Notes under the pieces: model-generated
Seen by the model: the letters and a program-made list of their open reading frames with translations, nothing else
Database searches by the model: none
What the model was told of the DNA's origin: nothing
Made by a program: the position numbers and the translations under genes
NCBI RefSeq assembly: GCF_009769735.1
Contig: NZ_WSRO01000002.1
Span: 1,054,001-1,118,000, forward strand
DNA length: 64,000 bases
Reading direction: 5' to 3'
Source: Streptomyces sp. BA2
GTDB lineage: Bacteria; Actinomycetota; Actinomycetes; Streptomycetales; Streptomycetaceae
In this document: positions 16,952 through 25,355 of the stretch, in pieces
How positions within the stretch are numbered: position 1 is the first letter of the stretch
Layout of the letters: each line of letters opens with the position of its first letter

Positions 16952-16980
16952 ATTGCAATATCGGCAATGCCATTTGTCAA
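16952..16980 (-). promoter_or_regulatory. Predicted promoter of the XRE/cupin regulator with an internal dyad
   Basis: Reverse strand: -35 TTGACA (16980-16975), 17-bp spacer, -10 TGCAAT (16957-16952). The start point would be at the ATG (16945), so no 5' leader. The promoter also contains ATTGC-N7-GCAAT (16952-16968), a possible autoregulatory operator. Confidence 0.5.
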
Positions 16981-17054
16981 TAGAGCACCTTCGGGCCGGA
17001 CGGAGTTCCGCACGGGCATGGAGCTTTGGTGCGTTACGCGGTATCGATGCGGCC

Positions 17055-17978
17055 ATGACGGACGACCTGAGCGAAGGTGCGCCGCCGGGGCTCCCTGCCC
17101 CCGCCCCGCCCGGCACGAGCGCCCTGCCCGAGGGGACGTACGAGGGAGCGGTCGTCCTCGTGACCGGCGGCGGCAGTGGCCTCGGCAAGGCGATCGCCGC
17201 GGAATTCGCGCGGCTCGGGGCGGATCTGGTGATCGCCGCCCGCAAGGAGGAACGGCTGAAGGCGGCGCGGGACGAACTCGCGGGCCTCGGCGGGCGGGTG
17301 GCGGCCACCCCGTGCGACATCCGGGACCCGGACCGTGTCGCCGAGGTCTTCGACGCGGCGCAGGAGGCGTACGGCCTGCCGGACGTCCTGGTCAACAACG
17401 CGGCGGCGAACTTCCCCGTGCCCGCCGAGGACATGTCCCCGAACGCGTGGCGCTCCGTCGTGGACATCACGCTGAACGGCACGTTCTTCATGACGCGGGA
17501 GTTCGCCCGCCGCCATCTCGCGGCGGGCACGCCCGGCTCCGTCATCAACATCGGGGCGTCCTACGCGTGGACGGGCGGCCCTGGTTTCGCGCACAGCGCG
17601 GCGGCCAAGGCAGGCGTGAAGAGCCTCGTCGAGAGCCTGGCGGTGGAGTGGGGCCCGTACGGGATCCAGGTCAACGGTCTGGTGCCGGGTCTGATGCCGC
17701 ACGAGGACATGACCGCCGACATCCGCGGCAACCTCGACCGGGCGGCTCCCTCACAAGCCTCGCAGAGCGGGCAGTTGGGCGCTCGCCAGCCCGCCCTGCG
17801 CGTCGGCGCCCCGCGCGAACTGGGCTGGGCGGCAACCTTCCTCGCCTCGCCCTACGCCCGCTACATCACCGGGCACACGCTCGTGGTCGACGGCGCGAAC
17901 TGGCAGCGGCGAGGCCTGGTGAGCCCGGAGGTGGTGACGGTGCGCGAGCAGATGGGGCGAGGGCGGTTCGAGGGGTAG
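17055..17978 (+). CDS. SDR-family oxidoreductase, 2,4-dienoyl-CoA reductase-like
   Basis: A 307-aa short-chain dehydrogenase with cofactor motif TGGGSGLGKAIAAEFARLG at about residue 38, NNAAANFPVPAEDMS and a C-terminal ITGHTLVVDGANW. The usual YxxxK catalytic Tyr is replaced: the segment reads FAHSAAAKAG, as in the 2,4-dienoyl-CoA reductase branch, where the lysine is kept and the canonical tyrosine is not. That branch reduces 2,4-dienoyl-CoA with NADPH during degradation of unsaturated fatty acids. It stands divergent from the cupin regulator and faces a crotonase gene, which supports a beta-oxidation role. No clear ribosome site precedes the ATG. Confidence 0.82.
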   Translation: MTDDLSEGAPPGLPAPAPPGTSALPEGTYEGAVVLVTGGGSGLGKAIAAEFARLGADLVIAARKEERLKAARDELAGLGGRVAATPCDIRDPDRVAEVFDAAQEAYGLPDVLVNNAAANFPVPAEDMSPNAWRSVVDITLNGTFFMTREFARRHLAAGTPGSVINIGASYAWTGGPGFAHSAAAKAGVKSLVESLAVEWGPYGIQVNGLVPGLMPHEDMTADIRGNLDRAAPSQASQSGQLGARQPALRVGAPRELGWAATFLASPYARYITGHTLVVDGANWQRRGLVSPEVVTVREQMGRGRFEG

Positions 17979-17995
17979 CCGCTCCCGGAGCAGGG

Positions 17996-18832
17996 CTACT
18001 TCCCCTCGAAGGTGGCCGCCCTCCGCTCCCCCTTCGCCGCGTACCCGGCACGTGAGTCCTCCGACGTCAGTGTGATCGCCGCGTTCAGCGCGACCCGGTC
18101 CAGGGCCGCGTCCATCCCCGCGTCCGCGTACGCGTCGATGCCCCGCTTGATGCCCTGGACGGCCAGCGGGGCGTTCGCCGCGATCTCCGCGGCGACCTCA
18201 CGAGCCGTTTTCGTCAACTCGTCCACCGGCGTGACGAGTTGGACAAGACGCAGGCGCTCGGCCGTGGCCGCGTCGATGCGTCGCCCGGTGAGCGAGAGCA
18301 GCTTCGCCCAGCCGGCGCCCGCCTCACGTGCGATGCGCAGATCACCGCCCGCGTCCACCGCGACGCCGATCTGCGCCTCGGGCAGCGCGAACACCGCGTC
18401 GTCCGCCACGATCCGCACGTCCGCCATCAGGGCGAGCTCGAAGCCGAAACCGAGGCAGTACCCCTGCGCGGCGGCGACGACCGGCTGCGGGAGGCGCGCG
18501 AACGTGCGGAAGCGTTCATGGACCCAGCGCATGCCCTCGTAGTAGTTGCGGGTGCGCTCGGAGACCGAACGGCCTTCGATCGCACCGCCGTTGAGGTCCG
18601 TGATGTCGATGCCGGCACAGAACGCCCGCCCCTCCGCACGCAGCAGCACCGCCCTGATCGAGTCGTCGAACCGGATCCGGTCGGCGAAGATGCCGAGCTG
18701 GCGCGTGGACTCCCAGCTCCACGCGTTGAGCTTGCGCGGGTGGCAGAGGGTGAGGATGCCGAGGCCGTCCTCGATGTCGAGGCGCAGCCGCTCCTCACCC
18801 TCCGGGATGTCCGTGCCGATGGTGTCGATCAT
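17996..18832 (-). CDS. Enoyl-CoA hydratase/isomerase family protein with dienoyl-CoA-isomerase-like active site
   Basis: A 278-aa crotonase. The oxyanion-hole region is GRAFCAGIDITDLN, and the catalytic helix is CLGFGFELALMADVRI (Glu where hydratases carry their first Glu). The second site reads PEAQIGVAVDAGGD: besides the standard Glu it has an Asp eight residues later, where mammalian delta3,5-delta2,4-dienoyl-CoA isomerase has its catalytic Asp. Paired with the dienoyl-CoA-reductase-like SDR gene, an isomerase role in unsaturated fatty-acid oxidation is plausible. ATG 18832 is preferred; a TTG three bases earlier is possible, and AGGAG lies just upstream of both. Two TGACG-N3-CGTCA operators lie upstream. 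Confidence 0.82.
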   Translation of the reverse strand: MIDTIGTDIPEGEERLRLDIEDGLGILTLCHPRKLNAWSWESTRQLGIFADRIRFDDSIRAVLLRAEGRAFCAGIDITDLNGGAIEGRSVSERTRNYYEGMRWVHERFRTFARLPQPVVAAAQGYCLGFGFELALMADVRIVADDAVFALPEAQIGVAVDAGGDLRIAREAGAGWAKLLSLTGRRIDAATAERLRLVQLVTPVDELTKTAREVAAEIAANAPLAVQGIKRGIDAYADAGMDAALDRVALNAAITLTSEDSRAGYAAKGERRAATFEGK

Positions 18833-18857
18833 CAAGCACCAGCTCCTGCCTACGTTT

Positions 18858-18891
18858 CTGACGTCGCGTCAGGTATTTGACGTGACGTCAG
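18858..18891. promoter_or_regulatory. Two tandem TGACG-N3-CGTCA operators upstream of the crotonase gene
   Basis: Each site is a perfect 13-bp dyad, at 18859-18871 (spacer TCG) and 18878-18890 (spacer TGA). Centres are 19 bp apart, close to two helical turns, so two dimers could bind on one face. They lie 26-58 bp before the start codon. The size suits a TetR- or GntR/FadR-type regulator; none is adjacent. Confidence 0.55.
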
Positions 18892-18906
18892 CGTAGTGGC
18901 GGTGGC

Positions 18907-19659
18907 TCAGCGGCTGAAGACCTCGAAGGCCACTGCGGGCTTCCCGCCGAAGCGCGGTGCCAGCTGCTGGGCGTAGCCGATCAGGAACTCACGGCAGTAC
19001 TTCTCGGGGTCCTGCGTCGTCAACGCCTCGATGTATGTGCGGTGTTCGAGAAGTGAGGCCACGGAACGCTCGAGCCCGGCCGTCGCGTCCACCGCGTGGG
19101 TGGGCGAGGACGAACCGGCGACGGCCACCCAGCGCACGCCGTCCCACGGCTCCAGCGCGTCCTCCTCGATCAGCTCGGGGAAGATCCAGCGGTTGCCCGC
19201 GTCCGCGACGGCGTCCAGGGTGGCGCGGCCGACGGCGACGTGGTCCGGGGTGTTCCAGGCGACGCCGCCCCAGGTGTCACGGTGGTTGAGGGTGATCACG
19301 AGCTCGGGCCGGTGCCTGCGGACCGCTGCGGCGATGTCGCGGCGCAGCGCCGTCCCGTACTCGATCACACCGTCCTTGTGGTCGAGGAACTCCACGGCCG
19401 ACACACCGACGACGGCCGCGCTCGCCCGCTGCTCGCGCTCGCGCAGCGGGCCGCACGTGGCGGGGTCGAGGGTGTCGATGCCCGCCTCACCGCGGCTGGC
19501 AAGGAGGTAGGCGACCTCACGCCCGCCGTCCGTCCATCCGGCGATCGCGGCCGAGCAGCCGTACTCCAGGTCGTCGGGGTGGGCGACGACGGCGAGGGCC
19601 CGCTGCCAGTCCTCGGGCATGGGGGTGAGCTGGTCGTTCTCGTTCAACGGCTCTGTCAT
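18907..19659 (-). CDS. PIG-L/LmbE family deacetylase
   Basis: A 250-aa zinc-dependent N-acetylglucosaminyl-type deacetylase homologue. Metal and catalytic residues are visible as VVAHPDDLEYG near residue 25 and WNTPDHVAVG near residue 135, with LASRGEAGI between them. Relatives act on N-acetyl-D-GlcN-inositol or mycothiol conjugates or as exported deacetylases. This protein has no signal peptide and is slightly shorter than MshB/Mca. The flanking genes give no clear pathway, so the substrate is open. The next gene in the same direction starts 1.3 kb away at 21017. Confidence 0.8.
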   Translation of the reverse strand: MTEPLNENDQLTPMPEDWQRALAVVAHPDDLEYGCSAAIAGWTDGGREVAYLLASRGEAGIDTLDPATCGPLREREQRASAAVVGVSAVEFLDHKDGVIEYGTALRRDIAAAVRRHRPELVITLNHRDTWGGVAWNTPDHVAVGRATLDAVADAGNRWIFPELIEEDALEPWDGVRWVAVAGSSSPTHAVDATAGLERSVASLLEHRTYIEALTTQDPEKYCREFLIGYAQQLAPRFGGKPAVAFEVFSR

Positions 19660-19700
19660 GTCCGCAGCCTAGCTTCGCGGGCCCCTCTCAAGGATGGCCG

Positions 19701-21017
19701 TCAGGCCTCTCCCCTGGCGAGGGCGAGGAGCCGGTCGAGGACGCGCGGCGAACCCACCCGAAGACCGTCGTGCTCGTACTCGTCGGTGACCCAGGTGCGC
19801 AGGCCGCGGATGGAGCGGGCGGTGCGCAACGAGTGCTCGGTGTCGACGTACATGTCGTCGTGGTAGATCGCGGCGGCGGCCGGCACCTCGTTCGCGGCGA
19901 GGCGCGCCGTGTCGTACAGGGCTGCCCAGCCGGTGCGTGCGGCGAGGTGGTCGGCGGTCTCGCGCAGCGGCCGCAGGGCGGGGTCGCAGTCGAACTGCCA
20001 GCGCTGGACGGCTTCCCCGGTGAAGAGGAGCGGCGCGTCCCCGGCGAGCGCCTTGCCCGGGTCGAACTGCGGGAACTCGCCGCGCAGCCGCTGCGCCGAC
20101 CAGTCGGTGGGCCGCTCGCCCTGGCCGTAGATGGACTCGTGCAGGAGCGCGAAGAGCGGGTGGCTCCAGTGCGAGAGGGCGGCCTGTACGCCTTCCTGGA
20201 AGGCGTCGGAGAGCTGGTGCCCCGCCGGGGTCCGCACGAAGGCGTCTTCGAGGAGGTAGTGGAGGCGGTGGCTGCCGTCGCCGGTGCCGAGCAGCATGCC
20301 GAGGGACTGGAACGCCTCGACGGTGAGGCGGTAGCCGCCGTTGAGGACCGGCTCGTGCTCGGCGAGGTGCGCGGCGATGCGGCGGGCGCGCTCGACGTCC
20401 TGGGGGTAGCGGGCGTAGTGGGCGCGGGTCTTGCGCTCCATGCGCGGGTAGGCGGCGCGGTAGACGTCGTCCGCGTGGCCGTCGAGCATGGGCAGGCCGC
20501 CGGTGATGATGGCGGTGTGCAGCCCCTCGGGGGCCGCCGACAGGTAGTGGGTCGCGCAGAAGCCGCCGAAGCTCTGGCCGAGGACGGTCCAGGGGGCGCC
20601 GCCGGTCAGCTCGCGCCGGATCAGCTCGCAGTCGCGGACGATGGAGTCGGCGCGGAAGTGCGTGAGGTAGTCGGCCTGTTCGCGGGGGCCGCCGCGCAGC
20701 GGGAGCGTCTGGCGCGTGGCCGGAGTGGAGCTGCCTGTTCCGCGCTGGTCGATGAGCAGCACCCGGTAGTCCTGCAAGGCCCTGCCGAGCCACGCCTCCT
20801 TGCCTACGAACCGGTTGGCCCCGAAGCCTGGGCCGCCCTGGAGATACACCAGCCACGGCAGGTCGGCGCCCCCGTGGCCCCCGTGCGCCTTCGCCACGGC
20901 CTCGCGGGCGAAGACCTCGATCCGCTCCCCCGCCGGGTCGTCGTGGTCGAGGGGCACGGAGAAGCGGTGGTCGGTGAGGACGACTCCGGGCTGGCGGTAG
21001 GAGGCAGTGGCGGTCAA
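19701..21017 (-). CDS. Alpha/beta hydrolase, proline-iminopeptidase-like (peptidase family S33)
   Basis: A 438-aa alpha/beta hydrolase. The oxyanion region is YLQGGPGFGANRF near residue 60, then LIDQRGTGSSTP. The nucleophile elbow is LGQSFGGFCATHY (Ser near residue 140) and the C-terminal His-bearing segment is around YEHDGLRVG. Family members release N-terminal proline or other residues from short peptides in the cytoplasm. I chose the TTG at 21017 because AGGAG stands five bases upstream and the protein then starts just before conserved sequence; a longer frame from 21206 runs into the LacI gene. It follows the LacI regulator by 67 bp but is not an obvious part of rhamnose metabolism. Confidence 0.8.
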   Translation of the reverse strand: MTATASYRQPGVVLTDHRFSVPLDHDDPAGERIEVFAREAVAKAHGGHGGADLPWLVYLQGGPGFGANRFVGKEAWLGRALQDYRVLLIDQRGTGSSTPATRQTLPLRGGPREQADYLTHFRADSIVRDCELIRRELTGGAPWTVLGQSFGGFCATHYLSAAPEGLHTAIITGGLPMLDGHADDVYRAAYPRMERKTRAHYARYPQDVERARRIAAHLAEHEPVLNGGYRLTVEAFQSLGMLLGTGDGSHRLHYLLEDAFVRTPAGHQLSDAFQEGVQAALSHWSHPLFALLHESIYGQGERPTDWSAQRLRGEFPQFDPGKALAGDAPLLFTGEAVQRWQFDCDPALRPLRETADHLAARTGWAALYDTARLAANEVPAAAAIYHDDMYVDTEHSLRTARSIRGLRTWVTDEYEHDGLRVGSPRVLDRLLALARGEA

Positions 21018-21084
21018 GGGGGCTCCTGGGCGACTACGGAACGGGACACTTCGCCCCAGTCCAGCACACCCGCCTCGGGGGCGG

Positions 21085-22095
21085 TCAGCGGGGCGCCAGG
21101 CTGGAGCGGCGAACCACGAGTTCCGGCTGGAGCACCACACGCCGGTGATCGTGTTCGTCCGTGTCCGACTCGGTCTCCTCCAGGAGAAGTTCCGCGGCCA
21201 TCGCACCCATCTTGATGGCGGGCTGGCGCACCGAGGTGAGGGGGACGACGGCCGCCGCTGCGAACTCGATGTCGTCGTAGCCGACGATGGAGATCTCCTC
21301 GGGCACGCTCACCCCGGCCGCGTACATCGCCTGGAGCACGCCGAGCGCGAGCAGGTCGTTGGCGCAGAAGACGGCGGTCGGCCGCTCGGCGAGGCCGAGG
21401 ACGCGGGCGCCCGCGTCGCGTCCGGCGGCCACGTCGAGGCGTTCGGTGGGCAGCTCCCGCAGCGCCGACGCGGGCAGACCGGCCTCGGCGAGCGCCTGCA
21501 GCGCCCCCTCCCTGCGGTCCTTGACCTGGTTGAGCCCGGGCGGGCCGCTCACGTACGCGATGCTGCGGTGCCCCGTGTCGACGAGATGGCGCACCGCGAG
21601 CGCCCCGCCGAGGACGTCGTCCACGGAGACGGAGCACTCGGTGGCGCCCTCGGCGACCCGGTCGACCAGGACGAACGGGATGGCGTGTCTGCGGAACGCC
21701 TCGATGTTCCGTCCCGTGGCGTCCGCCGGCGTCAGCAGGACGCCGCGTACCCGCTGTTCGGCGAAGAGCGCCAGATATTCGGCCTCTTCGGAGGGGCTCT
21801 GTCCGCTGTTGCACATCATGACGCGGAGCCCGGCGTCGCGCGCGGCCCGCTCGGCACCGCGCGCGACGTCTACGAAGAAGGGGTTGCCCATGTCCAGCAC
21901 GAGCAGCGCCATGATGCGGCTCTGCCCGGCGCGCAGCTGCCGTGCGGACTCGCTGCGGACGTAGCCGAGCCGGTCGATCACGGACTGCACCCGGTGGCGT
22001 GTCTCTTCGGAGACGACGTCCGGGCGGTTGATCACGTTCGACACGGTGCCCACCGACACGCCGGCGTGCTTCGCCACGTCTTTGATGCCGACCAT
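21085..22095 (-). CDS. LacI-family transcriptional regulator of the rhamnose locus
   Basis: A 336-aa LacI/GalR repressor. The N-terminal HTH is IKDVAKHAGVSVGTVSNVIN, then a hinge helix (ESARQLRAGQS) and a periplasmic-binding-protein-like sensor domain (FVDVARGAERAARDAGL, ISIVGYDDIEF). It is last in the leftward rhaT-P-Q-S-lacI series, 57 bp after rhaS. The likely effector is L-rhamnose or a downstream intermediate. Likely binding sites are the two matching operators TGAAANGNTTCA in the divergent rhaT/rhamnosidase promoter region (26895-26906 and 27051-27062). This assignment is inference from family, position and the paired sites. Confidence 0.88.
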   Translation of the reverse strand: MVGIKDVAKHAGVSVGTVSNVINRPDVVSEETRHRVQSVIDRLGYVRSESARQLRAGQSRIMALLVLDMGNPFFVDVARGAERAARDAGLRVMMCNSGQSPSEEAEYLALFAEQRVRGVLLTPADATGRNIEAFRRHAIPFVLVDRVAEGATECSVSVDDVLGGALAVRHLVDTGHRSIAYVSGPPGLNQVKDRREGALQALAEAGLPASALRELPTERLDVAAGRDAGARVLGLAERPTAVFCANDLLALGVLQAMYAAGVSVPEEISIVGYDDIEFAAAAVVPLTSVRQPAIKMGAMAAELLLEETESDTDEHDHRRVVLQPELVVRRSSLAPR

Positions 22096-22152
22096 GCGTC
22101 CCCTTGTTCCGTTGCGCGTGCGGTGCCTTGTGCGCCGCCGCGTGCGATCCCC

Positions 22153-23268
22153 TCAGAATTTGTACTGGTCGATGTTCTTCTTGTCGAAGACGGTCGGCTC
22201 GCCGAGATCGACCACGCCCTTGTCGCCGATGGTGAAGCTGCCGAGGTCGCCCGCCTCGAACTTCTCGCCCTTCTTGCCGGTGATCTGGCCGGACTTCAGG
22301 GCCACGGCGGTGTGCGCGGCGAGCGCGCCGAGCTTGGCCGGGTCCCACAGCTCGAAGCCCTCGACGGTGCCGTTCTTCACGTACTGGCGCATGTCGTTGG
22401 GCGTGCCGAGGCCGGTGAGCTTCACCTTGCCCTTGTACTTCGATCCCGAAAGGTACTGGGCGGCCGCCTTGATGCCGACGGTCGTCGGCGAGATGATCCC
22501 GGCCAGCTTCGGGTGCTCCTGGAGGAGTCCCTGGGTCTGCTGGAAGGACTGCTGGGCGTCGTCGTTGCCGTAGGCGGTCTTGACCAGCTTCATGTTCTTG
22601 TACTTGGGCTTCTTCAACTCGTCCTTCATGTAGCGGATCCAGGTGTTCTGGTTCGTCGCTGTCTGGGCGGCGGAGAGGATCGCGATGTCGCCCTTGTAGC
22701 CGAGCTGCTTGCCGAGCAGTTCCACCTGGGTGCGGCCGAGCGCCTCGGCGCTGGACTGCGAGACGAAGACGTCACGGCATCCCGGGTTGGTGTCCGAGTC
22801 GTACGTCACGACCTTGATGTCGTTCTTCATGGCCTGCTTGAGTGCGGTGCACAGGGCGCCCGGATCCTGCGCGGAGACGGCCATGGCGTCGACCTGCTGC
22901 TGGGTGAGCGTGTTGACGTAAGAGACCTGCCCGCTGGTGTCGGTGGCGCTGTTGGGGCCCGTCTCCTTGTACGTCGATCCGAGCTCCTTGAGCGCCTTCT
23001 CGCCGCCCTTGTCGGCGACGGTGAAGTACGGGTTGTTGACCTGCTTGGGCAGGAAGGCGACCGTGAGCCCCTTCTTGGTCGGCGCGTCCGGGTCGGCCTT
23101 GGCGTTCGAGGCCTTGGCGGCGTCGTCGTTCTTCGAGGACTCCTTGGTGGTGCCGCCGCAGGCGGTGGCGGTCAGTACGAGCGAGGTGACGGCCATGAGG
23201 GTCACGCAGGCGCGGGTGAGGGCCGGGCGGCGGACGGAGCGGCGGGGAGATCGGCGGGGAGAGAGCAT
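22153..23268 (-). CDS. rhaS: Rhamnose ABC transporter substrate-binding lipoprotein
   Basis: A 371-aa sugar-binding protein (Peripla_BP_4 type). It has an Arg-rich lipoprotein signal with lipobox LTATAC and a Lys/Asp/Ala linker. The mature domain begins TVAFLPKQVNNPYF and includes VTYDSDTNPGCRDVFVSQ and the terminal VFDKKNIDQYKF typical of RhaS-type proteins. It delivers L-rhamnose to the RhaPQ permeases. The lysine richness of the mature part is usual for extracytoplasmic Streptomyces binding proteins. The name rests on its place between the rhamnose permeases and regulator and opposite rhamnose catabolic genes. Confidence 0.88.
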   Translation of the reverse strand: MLSPRRSPRRSVRRPALTRACVTLMAVTSLVLTATACGGTTKESSKNDDAAKASNAKADPDAPTKKGLTVAFLPKQVNNPYFTVADKGGEKALKELGSTYKETGPNSATDTSGQVSYVNTLTQQQVDAMAVSAQDPGALCTALKQAMKNDIKVVTYDSDTNPGCRDVFVSQSSAEALGRTQVELLGKQLGYKGDIAILSAAQTATNQNTWIRYMKDELKKPKYKNMKLVKTAYGNDDAQQSFQQTQGLLQEHPKLAGIISPTTVGIKAAAQYLSGSKYKGKVKLTGLGTPNDMRQYVKNGTVEGFELWDPAKLGALAAHTAVALKSGQITGKKGEKFEAGDLGSFTIGDKGVVDLGEPTVFDKKNIDQYKF

Positions 23269-23305
23269 CGTTGGTCCCTTTCGGACGTGCGGAGGGTACG
23301 AGGGG

Positions 23306-24304
23306 TCAGCGGGCAGGGGCGGCGGCGCGACGGCCCGCTCTGGCGACGGCGATCTGGCGGGCCACGCGCGGGCCGAGCACGGACACCACGAGCAGCACGC
23401 CGGTGACGACGATCTGCGACTGCGCGGAGACGTTGAGCAGGCTCATCGCGTTCTGCAGGGCGCCGAGCAGGAAGACTCCGGCGATCGCGCCGCCGAGGGT
23501 GCCCTTGCCGCCGTCGAAGTCGATGCCGCCGAGCAGGACGGCCGCGACGACGGACAGTTCGAGGCCGGTGGCGTTGTCGTAGCGGGCGCTCGCGTAGTGC
23601 AGGGCCCAGAAGACGCCTGTGAGGGAGGCCATGAGCCCCGTGAAGACGAACAGCCACAGCTTGTGCCGCTTGACGCGGACACCGGCGAAGCGCGCCGCCT
23701 CCCCGTTGGCGCCGATCGCGAACAGCGAGCGTCCGAAGGGCGTGGCGTGCAGGACGACGACGGCGATCGCGAGCAGCGCGAGGAAGGGCAGGAACGCGTA
23801 CGGCAGGAAGGTGTCGCCGATGCGTCCGGCGGCGAAGTCCAGGTACTGCGAGGGGAAGTCGGTCACGGCGTCGGAACCGAGGACGATCTGCGCGATGCCG
23901 CGGTAGGCGGCCATGGTGCCGATGGTCACGGCGAGCGAGGGAAGGCCGAGGCGGGTCACCAGGAGGCCGTTGACGAGGCCGCAGAGGACTCCGATGAGGA
24001 GCACCAGCGGAATGATCGTCTCGATGGCCATACCGGCGTTCCAGAGCGCGCCCATCACGGCTCCGGAGAGCCCCGCCGTCGAGGCGACCGACAGATCGAT
24101 CTCTCCGGAGACGACGAGAAGCGTCATCGGGAGGGCGATCAGCGCGATGGGCAGCGTGTTGCCGATGAGGAACGACAGGTTGAGGGCGTTCCCGAAACCG
24201 TCGACAAAGGAGAACGACATCAGCAGGAGGACGACAAGGAGAGCGCCGACAACGGTGTCCCAGCGCACGGCGCGCGTGAGCGTGAGCCGGTTGGAGTCAG
24301 CCAT
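23306..24304 (-). CDS. rhaQ: Rhamnose ABC transporter permease
   Basis: A 332-aa BPD_transp_2 (ribose/rhamnose-type) permease with about 8-10 membrane segments. Family landmarks are VSGEIDLSVAS, PSLAVTIGTMAAYRG, the coupling region FAIGANGEAARFAGVRV and LLGGIDFDGGKGTLGG. It overlaps the preceding permease by 8 bp and is followed 37 bp later by rhaS. It pairs with the RhaP permease to form the importer channel energised by RhaT. Confidence 0.88.
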   Translation of the reverse strand: MADSNRLTLTRAVRWDTVVGALLVVLLLMSFSFVDGFGNALNLSFLIGNTLPIALIALPMTLLVVSGEIDLSVASTAGLSGAVMGALWNAGMAIETIIPLVLLIGVLCGLVNGLLVTRLGLPSLAVTIGTMAAYRGIAQIVLGSDAVTDFPSQYLDFAAGRIGDTFLPYAFLPFLALLAIAVVVLHATPFGRSLFAIGANGEAARFAGVRVKRHKLWLFVFTGLMASLTGVFWALHYASARYDNATGLELSVVAAVLLGGIDFDGGKGTLGGAIAGVFLLGALQNAMSLLNVSAQSQIVVTGVLLVVSVLGPRVARQIAVARAGRRAAAPAR

Positions 24305-25355
24305 GGCGGGCAGCCCTTCTGTTCGATGCGGCCCTCTTCGTCAGGGCCTTGGCGACGCGCAGGGCGACGATCCGGTCGACGGCGATGGCCAGGACGAGCA
24401 GCACGCCGTTGATGGCGAGCACCCACACGGAGCTGACGCCGAGCGCGGGAAGCACGCTGTTGATGGAGGTCAGGAGCAGCGCGCCGAGTGCCGCGCCGTA
24501 GACGCTGCCGGAGCCGCCGGTGAAGACGACGCCGCCGACCACGACGGCGCTGACGACGGTGAGTTCGTAGCCGTTGCCGGTGGCGGAGTCGACGTTGCCG
24601 AAGCGGGCCAGGTAGAGCGCACCGGCGAGCCCGGCGAGCGCCCCACAGGCGGTGTAGGCGGCGAGGATGCGTTTGCGTACCGGGATGCCTGCGAGGCGCG
24701 CGGCTTCGGGGTTGGAGCCGAGGGCGTAGAGCTCGCGTCCGCCGCCGAAGTGCCGCAGGTAGTACGCGACCGCGACCAGGACGGCGAGCGCGATAAGACC
24801 CAGGTAGGGCACCGCCGAGATCCCGCCGGAGCCGAAGTCGACGAAGCCGTCCGGCAGGTCGGACGCGGTGATCTGCCGGGAGCCGACCCAGATGGAGTCG
24901 ACGCCCCGGATGACGTACAGGGTGCCGAGCGTCACGACGAGCGCGGGCACCTGGCCGAGGCTGACGAGCGCCCCGTTGAGCAGACCACACCCCACGCCGA
25001 GCGCGACCGCAAGGAGGATCGCGACCGTCGAGTTGCCGCCGCCCTGGAGGTAGTTGCCGGCGGCGAAGGCACTGATCCCGAGCGTCGAGCCGACCGACAG
25101 GTCGACGTTGCGGGTGATGACGACGAGGGCCTGTCCGGTCGCGACGAGGACGAGGATGGTCGCGTTCAAGAGCAGGTCCTTGATGCCCTGCTCGGACAGG
25201 AACTCGCTGTTGCCCGCCTGCGTGATGCCGATCATCACCAGGAAGACCAGCAGGATGGCCAGTTCGCGCATCTTGAAGACGCGGTCGACGAGGCGGGTGG
25301 CCCCGGCCTTCTCCGGGTCCACGGCGGGGGCCGGGCTCTGGGTGGTCACGCTCAT
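24297..25355 (-). CDS. rhaP: Rhamnose ABC transporter permease
   Basis: A 352-aa BPD_transp_2 permease with a roughly 35-residue cytoplasmic leader and about 8-10 TMs. Landmarks are [25 protein letters not shown], the coupling helix [17 protein letters not shown] and [16 protein letters not shown]. The ATG at 25355 overlaps the rhaT stop (ATGA). A longer open frame upstream (to 26222) is just an alternate frame of rhaT. It is the first of the two permeases after the ATPase, hence rhaP by analogy with known rhamnose importers; P and Q could be swapped. Confidence 0.87.
   Translation of the reverse strand: MSVTTQSPAPAVDPEKAGATRLVDRVFKMRELAILLVFLVMIGITQAGNSEFLSEQGIKDLLLNATILVLVATGQALVVITRNVDLSVGSTLGISAFAAGNYLQGGGNSTVAILLAVALGVGCGLLNGALVSLGQVPALVVTLGTLYVIRGVDSIWVGSRQITASDLPDGFVDFGSGGISAVPYLGLIALAVLVAVAYYLRHFGGGRELYALGSNPEAARLAGIPVRKRILAAYTACGALAGLAGALYLARFGNVDSATGNGYELTVVSAVVVGGVVFTGGSGSVYGAALGALLLTSINSVLPALGVSSVWVLAINGVLLVLAIAVDRIVALRVAKALTKRAASNRRAARHG

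Noticed and set aside
16952..16968. Second Nur box at the XRE/cupin promoter
   Set aside because: ATTGC-N7-GCAAT looks similar, but the spacing of the TTGC/GCAA cores is 7 rather than 9 bp and the gene has no nickel link.
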